Part shown: one piece after another, positions 22,503 to 35,318 of the stretch
How positions within the stretch are numbered: the stretch's first letter is position 1
Layout of the letters: each line of letters begins with the position of its first letter
Assembly: GCA_002286715.1 (NCBI GenBank)
Contig: NSJX01000001.1
Span: forward strand, 2,406,829-2,470,828
Origin: Dentipellis sp. KUC8613
Taxonomy: Eukaryota; Basidiomycota; Agaricomycetes; Russulales; Hericiaceae
Direction: 5' to 3'
DNA length: 64,000 nt
Notes under the pieces: generated by a model
What the model saw: the letters and a program-made list of their open reading frames with translations, nothing else
Database searches by the model: none
Told to the model about the DNA's origin: nothing
Translations under genes and position numbers: made by a program

Positions 22503-24181
22503 ATGTCGCAAGCCGCAGCCAAGCGCACCATGACCTACGGTAAGCCCCCAACACCCCGCCGCGTCATCGTCGATTCCCACTAAATCCAAACGCGATGGAT
22601 CGACACCGACAGTCCGCCTCGGATCGTCCGGCCTGAAAGTGTCCCGCGTCATCCTCGGGTGCATGTCCTACGGCGACAGCCGCTGGCTCAAATGGGTGCT
22701 CGACGAGGAGGAGAGCATCACGCAGATCAAGGCGGCCTACGACATGGGCATCCAGACGTTCGACACCTCGAATGTCCGTCCGTCTGAGCTTCTGGGTGGG
22801 AGGAGTCGGTGTCTAATGCTGGCACTAGGTGTACTCGAACGGCCTGGGCGAGGTCGTCCTCGGGAAGGCAATCAGGCAGCACCAGCTCCCGCGCGACGAG
22901 ATCGTCGTCATGACCAAGGTCTGTCGTGCCCATCCCGCCTTCTCGTCTTCTCGTCGTCTCACCGCGCGCTGTGCGCTCTTGCTAGGTGTTCGGCGCGGTG
23001 TCCCGCGACGTGAGCGAGCACCTGTACGGGGACACGATCGACGGGAAGGGCTACGTCAACCAGTACGGGCTCAGCCGCAAGCACATCTTCGACTCGGTCA
23101 AGCACAGCCTGGAGCGGCTTGGATTGGACTATATCGATGTGCTGCAGTGTGAGTCGGGCTTCCACCTTCATCGAGCGGAGTGGACTGTTTTATGTTTGTG
23201 CGTGTGCAGGCCATCGCTTTGATAAGGAGACGCCCATCGAGGAAACAGTGAGTCGGTCGCGTTTACGAAGTGACCTGAGAAAGTGACGGCGAGTACAGAT
23301 GCAAGCCCTGCACGACGTCGTGAAAGCAGGCTACGTGCGCTACATCGGCGCGAGCTCCTGCTACGCATGGGAATGTACGTCCTCCCCCCCCCCTCTCCCC
23401 TCCCCTCCCTCCCATCACTCTAATTCCCCCTTTTCCTCCTCGCAGTCCACGCAGCACAAAGTACGTCCCCTCCGCCGCATATACCACACTCACCAAAACC
23501 TCATCTCACCTGATTCTCATCCGGATCCGTGACGCGTGACGGCGCAGACTACGCGCTCGCGCACAACCTGACGCCCTTCATCTCGATGCAGAACCACTAC
23601 AACCTGCTCTACCGCGAGGAGGAGCGCGAGATGATGCCCACGCTCAAGGTGCCGTCCTCGTCTGCGCACCGGTGCTTAGTACTGATGGGTTTCGAATGCG
23701 TGATAGCACCTCGGCGTCGGCGCGATCCCCTGGTCGCCCCTCGCGCGCGGGCACCTCACGCGGCCGTTCGGCGAGAGCACGCTCAGGGCGGGGTCGGACC
23801 CGTACGTATACATCCCCCCCACGCTACCTTTTTGCACCAGTTTCCTGACCTCCTAACTTTCTCTTTCAAGGTGGGGCATGGCCTACGCCGGCGGCGCGTC
23901 GAAGGAGATCATCGACCGGTAAGCCCTCCCTTCTCAGCCCCTCCCCCTCACGCTGACACACACACAGCGTCGAGCATCTCGCGCAAAAGAAACACATCAG
24001 CATGGCACAGCTCGCGCTCGCGTGGCTGCTGCACCAGGACGGCGTGTGCGCGCCGGTCGTCGGCACGACGTCCGCCGCGAAGCTGCGCGACACGCTCCGG
24101 GGGCTCGACGTCGCGCTGACGGCCGACGAGGTGGGATACTTGGCGCAGGCGTATGTACCGCGGGGGGTGTTTGGACATTAG
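22503..24181 (+). CDS. aldo-keto reductase (AKR; aryl-alcohol dehydrogenase/Kv-beta-like group)
   Basis: NAD(P)H-dependent aldehyde or ketone reductase, cytosolic. About nine introns; joined exons give roughly 350 residues. The product starts MSQAAAKRTMTYVRLGSSGL, the usual first strand, followed by KVSRVILGCMSYG. Catalytic tetrad candidates are Asp and Tyr in TFDTSNVYSNGLGE, Lys in VVMTKVFG and His in VLQCHRFD. Cofactor-side motifs include YIGASSCYAWEF, FISMQNHYNLLYREEE and IPWSPLARGHLTRPFG; near the end are AQLALAWLLHQDGVCAPVVG and TTSAAKL. It ends YVPRGVFGH. Fungal members reduce aromatic aldehydes or sugars; substrate cannot be assigned. Length and all key residues look intact. Confidence 0.93.
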
Positions 24182-25800
24182 GTTGTGTGGGTGGGGGAGG
24201 GGGGGAGGGGGGATGGTGTGGTATTATTTGTTGTCACGGTGTCTGCGAAGGTCGTACCTCGCGTGAATGGAGTGGAGGAGAGTAATTGCAAGTACTTATG
24301 ATGATTGTTGTCCGGGTTCGTTCCAGCGCGTGCGGTGTGTGTCCGGGCGATAGAAGGACGTCGCTGAGAAACGACAGCGTCCGCACCGCGCCGCGCAACC
24401 AGAGCGCAACTATACGCATAATGATATGCGATGAGTGCGAATATGGCTCGGCTCGGATAAGCCTCCGTGGTTACAATTAGTTAGCCTCCGTGTGTATGTA
24501 CAACTAGTTAGCCTCCGTGGTCACAACAAGTATCAAGTAGCTCTTTCGAACGAATCACAAGACTACTCAGAAGCCAGCGACATGATCGAAACATCATTGA
24601 CACGCAGCAAACAGATTAAAGTGCCTCCTGGCGGGTCCGGTGTGTCATTTGGGTCAGCAGGATGTGGGGGTTGTAGGAGGAAAGGGCAGATGGCTGACTT
24701 TATCTTTGGGAGTGCCGTTGCCATTGCCGGGGGGCAGAGACGACGGTGTACATATTGAAATTATTATTGGGAGCGGAGCAGTCGACCTCACGCACCCGCG
24801 TGCATGAGAGCCTGAGATGGCTCGATCATGGATCGCGCTGAGGCTTGCTCCAAGCCGCCACGGCTCGATTGCAAAGGAACAGAGCGAGACTCGGACGGGG
24901 GCGCAAGACGAGAGCACGAGTCGGAGCAGAATGGATGGATCCAGAGTCCGAAATCCGGTGAGCCTCCAGCCACTGCAAAATCAAGCCTTCCGTCCGCACG
25001 AACAACGAAACAACGAAACAACGAACAATTCCCCCCACCCGTCGCGAGCGCATTCCCCAGTGCCGAGCCTCGACGCGGGACGACTGGGGCGCGAAATGCA
25101 CTGGCAGCGGCGCCGTAGCCAAGCGACCAGCCTGGCATTCAACGCACCCTCCCGCCTCCACGACTAGAGATTGGAGACAAGAGACCAGAGGCAGAGTTTT
25201 CGTCTACACACTTCTGCTTCTGCTTCCGGAATCTGGGATCTGCTGTCTGGGTCGCGCGGGCGGGGAGGCCTGGCGCCATTATTATAATCATTGGTGAGAG
25301 AGCAATGGGACGGCGTGGAGTCTGAGATCGATCGAAGAGGGGGGACCGTACGACCGTCTTGATCATGCCGATGCTCCCCCCTCCTGCCCGGCACGCGCAT
25401 CGCAGAAGAGGAGGAAAAGAGCGAGTGCGAGCAGTGGAGGGGGAGCAGGTCGAAGCGCGAAGCGAAGGCCTGTAGAGTCGAAGGAATCCATTTGCGCGAC
25501 TCGGATTAGCACTTGCACCCATAATAAACGAGAGCCGTGTCGCCGACAGAATAGCGTCACGGTGTCGTCCGAGGGTTCCGTTTCGACAGCTGACAGAATT
25601 TCGGGGGTGTGTACGGTCTTCGAGACGCTTGGACAGGCCACGGTCCTCCGGATGCCAGAGGTTGTGCGCAAGCACGATACATAGGCTAAAGACTGGACGT
25701 GTTCTGTTAATCTTCTATGGATGAGAAGGACAGCAAAGGCATGAGCGTCCGAGCCATCGTACGACGAGGAGAGCCTGGCCGTGGGGCGAAGCGGAAGCAA
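24182..25800. other. 1.6-kb region without recognised genes
   Basis: 3' flank of the reductase, with three short GTTAGCCTCCGTG-like repeats at about 24460-24520. Two overlapping minus-strand open frames of nearly 180 codons (25139-25675 and 25363-25902) lack any family feature, overlap each other in different frames, and are probably chance frames in GC-rich DNA. Confidence 0.45.
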
Positions 25801-28490
25801 AAGCGTGGGACCCGTGACGGCCACGTCGAGCAGAAAGTTCCGGCTCGCTGTTCGCCTTCGATGCAAAAAATCGACCCACCTCTGCGTCTCTGAATCATGC
25901 ATAGCTCGCGTGGATTTTGAAAAGCTCTAGAAAATGGCGGCGGGCTCGGGGCGCCGTTGACTCTGGCGATGTCAGTAAGGTGTTTGGAGGTGGCTAAGAT
26001 GACTGTTGTGAGCCTGGAGCATTTAATTTGGTCTGAGGTTCGTCGTCGTTGTATCGGATTATTTTTTGTACTTACTTGGTGTAACTTCCTCTGACTAGGT
26101 GTGGATGAGCTGAGCTAGCCCACGAATAGGAAGTAGCTTCCTCTAGTGGGTGGCGGGTGTAATCCATATTGTGTTGCGTTACGACGGAGTGGCCTGGCCT
26201 CTCGTTCCTCGAAGTCGAGACAAGCAACCAAGCTTACTGTACCTATGCTCATGGATCCTGAGTCAAAGTCGGTACAGCGGAGGCACCGACGCGGCCAGGA
26301 CAAGCCATGGACGTGCCGCCGCCGTGCGTCAGCCCGCGCACCATGTGCAGCGATGCCGCCATCATTGCGAGTTGCGACGCTGCGGATTGCGGAGGCCGCA
26401 GCGACGTGGAGGCCATCAGCACTCGTCACCGCAGCGGGCTGTTCTCTCCACATCCAAGCATGCAATTACCTCAATAGCACACACCATCCACCCACCCATC
26501 CGACCGACTCGCACTTGGCGTCGATGTCCCTCTCGCCGAACCGCTCGCTGCCCAGCAGCGCACCATTCTCCGCGAACCGGGCGCCCTCCCGCGATCACGA
26601 CCCGCGCCCAGGACGACGTCCGCCAAGGTTCGCATATCGCCCGCCACGCTCCATCTGGCATCCCCATGCATGCATCTCGCATCGCCCATCTCCATCTCAT
26701 CTGTCAATCTCACAATCATCTTCATAATTCATATTCGTATTCATAGCAGACTCCACACGCCCGTCCGCATCTGGACTCCCGTTGCGGAGACGGCGATGGC
26801 GACCGGAGCCGAGAGCACGCCCCGCGGCGGTCCTTTGATTGCATGCAATTGCGTTCATTATGATGCACAGATCATGGCGTGGCGCGTTGCGATGGCGGGC
26901 CTTCGTTCATCGGGCTCGGGCTCGGATGTCCCTCAAAGTCTGCGGCCCGCAGCGAGGATCACACAACTGCGCTGATGATGATGTCCTGCCGTCTCAATCG
27001 CAAGTCGCCAGTACCCCGCCACCAGGGCCGCTGGCATGCGCACGCACGCGCAGAGCGCTGGTCCTTCCCCGATCGAGGCGTGCTGGGCCCGTCCCGGCGG
27101 CGGAGGGACCGGCCGCACGCGTCGTGGAGACGGACGAGCGCACACCGGTGGCGCATGCGCAGGCGCCCACGCATACGGATTGGATGCCATTGCTGGAGCA
27201 GTGCGATTGGAATGCATGCTGTCGACGCGGGGAGGATCGCCGGACCTAAGCTTTGCCATCATGGCGCGACGTGCGCGAGTACACGTCCGCCTGCCTTTAT
27301 GGTCTGGGCTCGGCGCGTCGGTGGAGGCGAATAGGCTTTCGGCGGGAGGAGCGTCGATGGCCACATACGCGCGAGCTGTGCCCGGCCTCGACGTCGGGCC
27401 TTCCTCGATCGCGATCGCGCACCTATACGGGTATCTCGCCTCCCTTGATTAGATATCCGTCATGTCCCTGCTCATCACGGATGCCTGCCCAGTCCGACGG
27501 ATGTCGCCTTAGGCTCGCCATCATCATGCATGCGCACAGGCTATGTTTTTTTCTTGATGATGACTAGTCCAAGTCTCCTTCCGCTTGGCCGTGCGCATCT
27601 GGTAAGCTTCTTCCTCCCTTCTCAACGCTCGCGCTCATAACCAAGCAGCTGGTGCCCCATACAGGACTCAAAGCGCAACACGTGCGCTCCCTAAAGAGAG
27701 CCGCGCACATAAAATTCTATATGGCAGCCGCGCGGCGGCGCGCTGCAGCTGGCTTGTCGCTCGCTCACCCACGGCCAGTAGCGCTCGTCCGACCGTCGGC
27801 CTGCGGCATCTCGTAATACCACCTCACTCCTACCTCCCCCTCGGCACCAGTACATGACAGAATGCCCAACAGGATCGGGCCCACAGGCGCCTACACCGAA
27901 GAGCCCACCGCCCGCCGATGGTTCACGAGCGTCAAGCTCGAGGAACAGGACAGGACAGGCGGCAGAAGAGCCCATAGACTTCACGTTGACGTTAAGCTAT
28001 AGCTAAGCACGCACGCCGGCGACTAATCTCACAAACGCATCTTCGTCTGCGCTTCTCGTCCTCCTCCTGCTCTCCGAGTCTTAGGTATGTAGCGCCCAGT
28101 GCCCTGCGGGCGTCTGCAGTTCGAACTGCGAACCGCGGTGCCTTTCCATAAAGGGCGGCGGCCCGCAAGACGAGGACTGCATGGCGCGCTGGCGGGCATC
28201 ATCGTGCCAACGGGGCATCGCCCTGGACCGTCGCCAGGGACCTTCCTGACACGACATCGGTGCAGTGCATGTAGCATGTACTCGCTGTCTGACTCTGACG
28301 CCCGCATACAATCGCGCGTTCGGAATCTCGCGGCGCGCTCGCGCTCGGTGCAGAGGGCGCATTACCTCCGCTGGCCATGGCGCAGGATGTTGATGTCGAT
28401 GTCTCATTGGGATCCTTTGATCAGGATCACGACGTGACAGAAGCCGCCGTTGGCGTGTCTCTCGCCCTGGATGGGCACGGGTGGACGGCC
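25800..28490 (+). repeat. copy A of a ~2.6-kb diverged inverted repeat (partner at 48.9-51.5 kb)
   Basis: By eye, this stretch aligns in order with the reverse complement of about 48,930-51,480. Exact shared anchors: GCGGAGGCCGCAGCGACG (here 26389-26406, partner 50857-50874), GAGCGCACACCGGTGGCG (27136-27153, 50037-50054), CACCTATACGGGTATC (27420-27435, 49938-49953), CGACTAATCTCACAAA (28020-28035, 49417-49432) and the palindrome GCAGTTCGAACTGC (28116-28129, 49298-49311). Between anchors identity falls and indels are common, many not multiples of three, so most of it is unlikely to be coding. No terminal repeats or transposase were recognised. Boundaries are approximate. Confidence 0.75.
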
Positions 28491-28823
28491 GACGGTGCGC
28501 ACCACCGATACCTATGCGCATGCGATAGAACGAAAACGAGGACGAGGTTTGTTTTGTCTGGTCACAGCTGGGTACGCAAACGCAAATGCAAACTGACCTC
28601 TAGCTTATTTTTACCCCCACTCCCACTCACGCGCACGCCTCTTCCTTCTTCCTTCTTCCATCCCCCAGCCAGTGCAGCGTGGCATGACGTATTACGCACC
28701 GACGCGCTTCCTTCCGCATATGTCCCCCCTTGCCATCTATGCTCGCCCTCGGCCGCTCCGGCGCTGGCGTCGCTGGCAATTTGCGCGGCGGTGGCGGCCG
28801 CGCGCGCGGGGACCCACGGTGCA

Positions 28824-28899
28824 CATCTATCTGTCTGTCTTTCTATATCTATCTATCTCTATCTATCTTTGTTCATATACGTACGTACGTACGTATGTG
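28824..28899. repeat. ATCT/GTCT tetranucleotide and GTAC tetranucleotide repeats
   Basis: A run of (ATCT)n with GTCT variants is followed directly by (ACGT)n near 28879-28895. Simple sequence with no coding role seen. Confidence 0.85.
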
Positions 28900-29344
28900 A
28901 AGTGGTCAACGGTGAATGTTCTTCCGCTAATTCGACGCAAGATATCAGCGTGGGCGTTGGGGCATCTATATCTGTTTGTTTGCGGTAGACTTGGTGTAGG
29001 GTTTCGTGAGGTCCGCTGGAGACTCCAGGTTCGTCTTCACCCTATGCGTACAGACGCTGCTGCTGGGCCGCTTGGGATCGTGCGGACGACCGCATACTTA
29101 CCGCACCTCGCATCGACGCCTAATACGCAGGAAGCAGGAAGCTCATCTGAATCATCAAGCTTCTCGCCTTATGGAAGACAGGACAAAATTAGCCATGTCC
29201 ACGCTTCTTCTTCTTCTTCAATATGGAGCAATCCCCCTTTCCCCTTCTCCCCTGTTCAACGTTCAACCATAATCACCCTTGCGCGCCGCGGGCTGATATA
29301 GTGTATTGCGCATGTATACGACGCCGAGCGCGCGGTGCGTTCTC

Positions 29345-29482
29345 CGTCCCCCGTCCCCCGTCCCCCGTCTTCCCATCCTCTTCTGCTTAGACTCGGATAT
29401 ATCGAATGTTGAATGTTGAATGTTGAACGACTGACGCTTTGAATGATAGATTGATTGCTGATTGCTGATTGCTGATTGTTGA
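29345..29482. repeat. cluster of short tandem repeats (CCCCGT, TTGAATG, TTGCTGA)
   Basis: Three neighbouring microsatellites with unit lengths of 6, 7 and 7 bp, each with three to four copies. Confidence 0.8.
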
Positions 29483-30288
29483 TTTGGGGGAGAAGCTCAA
29501 GGGAAGAGGGGATCGTTGATGATCATGTCATACGTACGGTTGATCGTGTATACTATACTGCCCATGGGTGATTGGGATTCCTTTTGCGTGCGAGCGAGCG
29601 AGCGAGGGGTGGGTTCACGTTGTGTTGTGTTGTGCGCCTTGTATGTATCGTTGAAAGTGTGTTCGAGGTGAGTGTGGTCTTTCGGCGGGAACGGATAGTG
29701 TTTGATATTTTATTTTTATTTATTCTAGCGGGCGAATGTGTCAGTGTTCACCGATTTTTCTTTTCGCCAAACCACCGACATATCCTGGATTTCCTTGGTC
29801 TGCATTGACTGTCGTCAATCGCGCACCCACCGTAAGTAGTATACGTCAAAATCAACGCACGCGAGCCGCTTGCAGCCATGCAGACCTCGATTTTTGTTTT
29901 TACCAACATATCAACCTCCGGCCTCCCCGCCCCGAGGCACCAGTGCAGAACCTCTATCGTTCACACCACCCTACACCTCCCGCCTCGCATCCCCCCCCCC
30001 TCCCCCTCTCACCAAAAAAAAAACACATCCTTCGAAGCGCCAGGCCATCAGCCGATCCGGATCGCCGTCCACCACAACACGCTGGAACGACAATCACATC
30101 TGGACATCACACCGATGCATGAACGCACGAACGCAACATTCCGATGCCGTAAGTGCCGTGAACGCGACCTCGATCGTGGTCAGCGCGCATCTCGTGATCT
30201 CATCATGATCATTGCGTTCTGAGTCGGTGCATCGCCGTTGACACGGGAGAGGGAGAGGGATTCTAGACGCAGGCGCTTGGGCTTGGGT

Positions 30289-30333
30289 GTGTGGAATCTG
30301 GATGTGTGGAATCTGGATGTGTGGAATCTGGAT
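30289..30333. repeat. 15-bp tandem repeat, three copies
   Basis: GTGTGGAATCTGGAT is repeated three times without change. Just downstream GGGTGCGGA(C/T)GCC recurs three times (about 30358, 30398 and 30590), so the area has undergone repeated local duplication. Confidence 0.85.
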
Positions 30334-31280
30334 GATACAGACCGAGGAGGTGGGGGCGAGGGTGCGGACGCCAGGGGAGGGTGCAGAAGGGGAAGAGGGT
30401 GCGGACGCCAAGGGAGAAGGCGACGCAGATGCTGACGCTGGCCAAGGGAAGGAAGCAAAGAAGGATGAGCTGGCGCTCGCGAGTGCCAGTGCAAGTGTAA
30501 GCGTTCGCGCTCTGGGGTGTGTAAGCCTCTTTTTCATTTTGGCGCCGAAGGAAGAATGAGCGTCTATGGGGGGAATGGTAGTGGCGAGCGGGGTGCGGAT
30601 GCCGAAGGAGGAGGAAGAGGAGGGTGAGGAGGAGGGTGTACGCGTGGTCGCGGTGCTGGAAGGAAGGAATGAACGAAGGTGTGTAAGCTGTAAGTACTTC
30701 ATATTCGGATTCGAATTCGGAATCATCGCGTCAACAGGACTCGACCTTGAGCCCGTCAATGTTCGAACGCGAACGCGAACACCAACGTTACCGACAACCC
30801 ATCGCCAGCCAAACCGACACTACTACAAGGAACCGGCGCGGGCACGGTACCCCATAATTAAGGCCCAAGGCCCACCTCTCCCCACCTGCTGTCCGTTGTC
30901 CGTGAGTCACCCCACCCGTCGCCATCACCATCACTAGCACGCGTCATGACCGTGACGGGATCCATCAACGAGCACAACCACCACCACCTCAACGCTTAAC
31001 TCCTTGCCACCGCCACCGCCCCACCGCCACTTGTCCTGCCATGTCGTCTGAATCTGCAAAACAAACAACACGCGACACGCGACACGCGACACGAGTAACG
31101 CGCGACTGTATGTCGCGTGCCGTAACAAAGTTCAAGTCCAAGTGCGTACCTGGATAGATAGATCTGGATCCATCACGGCATCGACGCCTCGGGCCTTTTC
31201 TTGGTATGTCGTGTGTCGTGTATCGTGTGAGGCGGGATCACGGGTGTGGGCTGGCATCGCCGCGGGTGCACAGGACGCAG

Positions 31281-31388
31281 GATAGGATGCAGGACGTACG
31301 ATAGGATGCAGGACGTACGATAGGCCGCAGGACGTATGATAGGATGCAGGACGTATGATAGGATGCAGGACGTATGATAGGATGCAGG
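31281..31388. repeat. 19-bp minisatellite, about 5.7 copies
   Basis: Unit GATAGGATGCAGGACGTAC/T is repeated at 31281, 31300, 31319 (variant CCG), 31338, 31357 and partially at 31376. The copies are near identical, which suggests recent expansion. Confidence 0.92.
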
Positions 31389-31506
31389 GTGTTGGCGCGG
31401 GGGAGATCCGCGTGAGGGAGGTGAGGGGCGCGTTTTGATCTTGGGACGGGGCGATTCAGACGGAGTTTGCCTGTTCTCACCCGCCGCCCGTCCCGATCTG
31501 TTTCGG

Positions 31507-31576
31507 GTGTCTGTGTCTGTGTCTGTGTCTGTGTCTGTGCTTTCAGGTTCGTGTTCGTGTTCGTGTTCGTGTTCGT
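31507..31576. repeat. (TGTCTG)n and (GTTCGT)n hexanucleotide repeats
   Basis: Two adjacent hexanucleotide tracts of about five copies each. In one plus-strand frame they would encode Val-Ser and Cys-Ser alternations, but no gene model supports translation. Confidence 0.85.
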
Positions 31577-34199
31577 TTGGTATGGCAGTACCGCGGTGGT
31601 TGGAATTTGAAGTTGTCAACCAGCCAGCCAGTCAGTTAGGTTGGGGGTTCAAGCTTCAAGGTCGGACGTACGGCGTGCAGGTTGAGTTATTTAACGTCGT
31701 GATTCTGCAAGCCATTCAATTTGACGATTTCAAAAAGCCATATCCTGTACTTACCTGCGACCCGACCCGACTTCTTCGGCACCGACGACAACCACACGTG
31801 CCATCACTCATCGACCACGCACACGCGGTCAGGCTCTGAGTACTGAGTCCTCGCGCGCCAAGAGCAAAGGCCACACCACCCCGATATCAGCGCCTACATC
31901 CATAGGTATGTAGCACACGACCCGATGCTGAAAGAGGCGCCCGGTGCGCTTCCCCGATATCGCCAATTTGGCACCAGGGAACGAATTCGGATCCAGGGGA
32001 CCAATTCGAAGGGCAAGGGCAGGGGTATGCATGCGTTCCCGATGTCGATGTGGGCGTCTATCGGTCCGTAGAGTCTAACTCTAAGACGTCGATGTGTGCA
32101 TGGAGGGCGGAGAGTCCGAGTGCACCGGTCCCGCACCGCAATCTCCGTGTGCGCGCGCCTGTGATGGTTGTTCGGCGAGTGAGTGAGGGCTCGTCGACGT
32201 CGACGTCGGTGCCGTACGTATACGTACCAGCACGACTCAGACTCGGGCCTGTGCAGCCCGCACACGCACTGGCACTGAGCGCCATGTGGTGCCGCACCGC
32301 GCTGGCGCCAATAGTGGAAGATGGGCATGGGTATGCTTCGCCGAAGCAGACGTAGACGTCAATGAATGTCGATCGCGGCGTCTATTCTGCTCGAGGAGTA
32401 CTTACTGGGTACTAGTGGGCAGGTACGTGTACGGCATCCGCGTGGGCGTCTGTTCAGCAGCTGCAGGGTACGCGTACGTATCCAGTACAGCGCTCGTCGC
32501 CGGGGAGGCCGAGCGCAGCCGTAGGTAGGGTCCGAGTTGTTGGCTTTGCAAATGCAGATGTACGCGCGTCCGAGTCGTGCTTGAGGTCGGGGTCGGGGTT
32601 TGCGATTGGGAGCGTGTGGGCGTGGGCCGCCGGGAGTACTACTACTAGTGCTGTGTAAGCGCTTTGGGTAGAAGGCTAACTGTAATTTAGATAGAATGAA
32701 TAAATAATAATGCAATGGAATGAAGTGAAGCAAGGAATGGAAAGGCTGCTCGTGCGGGATATCATGTGAATTGTGCGTCGAAATCGCACTGCTGAGACTA
32801 GCTAGGTATGTATCGACGGGCCCGGGCGTAGCATGCGCACGTTCACATTCATTCGCTTGGAAATTCGCAAAGCAGGCGATGCGTTGCACCCTGCCCGCGA
32901 GCCCAGCGCTTGAGTCGAACTTCGCAAATCGAATGGCGCTTCGAGCGTTTGGCCAGGATGAACTAGAACTCGTCAGTGCATCGGACCTTCACCACCTCCG
33001 CCTCCATTCCTCCCCACACGGCACCACAACACCATGCCGCCATAACCTCACGATCAGTCCAAACCGAGCATCCAAGACCATCCGAACGTCCGAGATATTA
33101 AACGCAACCGGCGGGCTCACCGTCACCATCGCCGTCGCGTCCATGTGCATCTGCATCTGCGCCGCCTCCGAGTGACCACCTTGCCACGACAATCACGACA
33201 CCGCCGCTTTGCAAGACTTGGCGGGCCCGCGTCCTCCCCTGGCCGCACCTGAGCCTGTGAGCCCGTTAGTAGCATTGACGTCAGTCTAAGATGTAGAATA
33301 CAAAATGCATCATACAAGACGAAACGCATCTCCGAGGCGCCCCGCACGGCCTCCGAATTTCACCACGGACTCCAAGCCCCGTGCTCGAGCGTGAACAGTG
33401 GTACAGGTACAGGCATCCGAAGATTCACCACGACCACGGCCAGCGATTGATCATCCCACTGGATTATTGACCACTGACCAACTCTCGACCGAGCACGAGC
33501 TCGAGTCTTCGACAACATTTACCCCACCACGCACCCGCCACCCGCCACCCGCGACGCACCTTCCCAATGCGGCCGCATAGGACGCACCTCAACGCACGAA
33601 CGAATGAACGAACGATGATGATGATGCCGGCAGCGCGGGGGAAGCGCCGCCCCGAAAGGCACCCGCACCCGCACCAACCCAGCCGCGGCGCACGCGCGAT
33701 GCCGTACTCTAGTACTTACTCACTTATCGCAAATTCTGGATCTCGCTTGTGCTTGCGGTGGCTGCAAACCGCGGAAGCGGAAGCGGAGGTAGATTGCGAT
33801 ATTGGATTTAGATGGATCTGATTTATGTATGGAATCGTGATATCGATCTGGCTCTGGTCGTTGATCTGGCTCTTGCGGGAGCTGTAAATGGTAAATTGCC
33901 ACTGGTGCAAGCGATGGAGCCGGGGCGGATGGCAGCCTGGCCCGATGCACCCGAACACACGAACACACGAACAAGCGCACAAACGAACGAACGAGCGAGG
34001 GCATGATGATGCTGATGATGATGATGGGCTGGCGGCTTCTGTGCCTGTAGGCTGTGGGGTGCACATGCGCATGTGCTGGTGCTGGTGGCACGACATACTT
34101 ACGACTCGGAGGCGGGAGAACAGAACGGCGACGGCGACGGGTCTAAGTGTGTTGAGGGGCGGGGATGGTGATGCGAGATGCGAGATGCGAGGTGTTAAC

Positions 34200-34660
34200 G
34201 TTACGTTGATGTCCAAGGCCTGAGCAGCTGCCGCGCGGTTCAGGAATCGAAATCGAACTGAGCAGGTAGCTGACGCGTCGACATCGAAGTCAGCGTTCAC
34301 GTTGACGTGGGCATTGGTAACAGCAGCAGCGGTAGTAGCGGAAAAACGAATCGACAACGGTTCGAGCTGGGACGTGTCAGGCTGCAATGATGTGGGCCTC
34401 GGAGCCAGAGATGGCTGATGGCCTACTACACCTAGGTAGCTGCGGCGCGGTACGTCGGTTTACAGCGCAGTCGAAGTCGATGTTGGCATTGGCGAGCGGT
34501 GGCGGAAAACAACGCAAAACAGGATACAAGATATCGATGCCGACAACCTGCTGCGGACCCGTACCATGCTGATGTCCAAGACCCAGCTGCGGCGCGGTCG
34601 ACAAACCTGACAGAGCAAAGTAAGTAGCTGGCGCGTCGATGTCGTCGCCGACGCGAGCCT
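34200..34660. repeat. degenerate tandem duplication, unit about 150-200 bp
   Basis: Related segments start at about 34207, 34430 and 34570. Each contains a form of CAGCTGC(C/G)GCGCGGT followed by GTAGCTG(A/G)CGCGTCGA or GTCGAAGTC. TGATGTCCAAG opens the first and third copies. Divergence is considerable. Confidence 0.6.
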
Positions 34661-35260
34661 TGGCAAGGTGCCAACGGTGGCCGCATCGTATGGTCGAGTT
34701 AGTCTGCGGGCACACGGGAGCCCGGGCCGGACGCCGTCGCTATGTATTGGCATTGCGTTCGGAATCGCGGCGGAGCGAAAATGAAGTACGATACGATGCG
34801 GGGCGGTGTGCGTTGGTCATTTAGCTTCGGGTGCGTCGGGTGTGTCGGGCGAGCATTTATTTGACTTGGGTTTGATTGGCTTGGTGTAATAAGGACAAGG
34901 CGTTCTGTGAGAGGTGCGATGGAAGTGAATATATAGTGAAGCTGGAAGTGAAAAGTAGGAAGGGAATTCGAAGGGGGAAGCGGATCGGCTTTTAGGGAGT
35001 CTGAGTTTCGAGAGAATGCAGGAGATGGAGGAATGGAGAGGGCGGCGAGGGTGGAATGGAGGATGTGCTGGGAGCTCGAGAATGCAATGCAATGCAGACT
35101 GCACCCGCGGCGCGTGTGGCCACCACGTCAACCCTACTTACCGCCTAGCAAAAGCCGTGCACTACAACGTTAAGCTGCACCTCGAATCCCAGTTCTAGAG
35201 CCAGATCATCATGAGTGGCAACACCGCCCACCGGCGACTGTCCCACCCAGTCCAGCCAGC

Positions 35261-35318
35261 AAGAAAAGGAAAAGGAAAGAGAAAAGGAAAAGGAAAAGGA
35301 AAAGGAAAAGGAAAGAAA
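35261..35318. repeat. (AAAAGG)n polypurine tract
   Basis: 58 bp of nearly pure purine with AAAAGG as core unit. Such tracts can adopt triplex structure and often mark nucleosome-free regions; that is general knowledge, not shown here. Confidence 0.85.

Noticed and set aside
25139..25902. Two overlapping minus-strand frames of about 180 codons
   Set aside because: They occupy different frames of the same DNA, have no family features, and one enters repeat copy A.
31281..31388. CRISPR-like array
   Set aside because: Direct head-to-tail repeats without unique spacers, in a eukaryotic genome.
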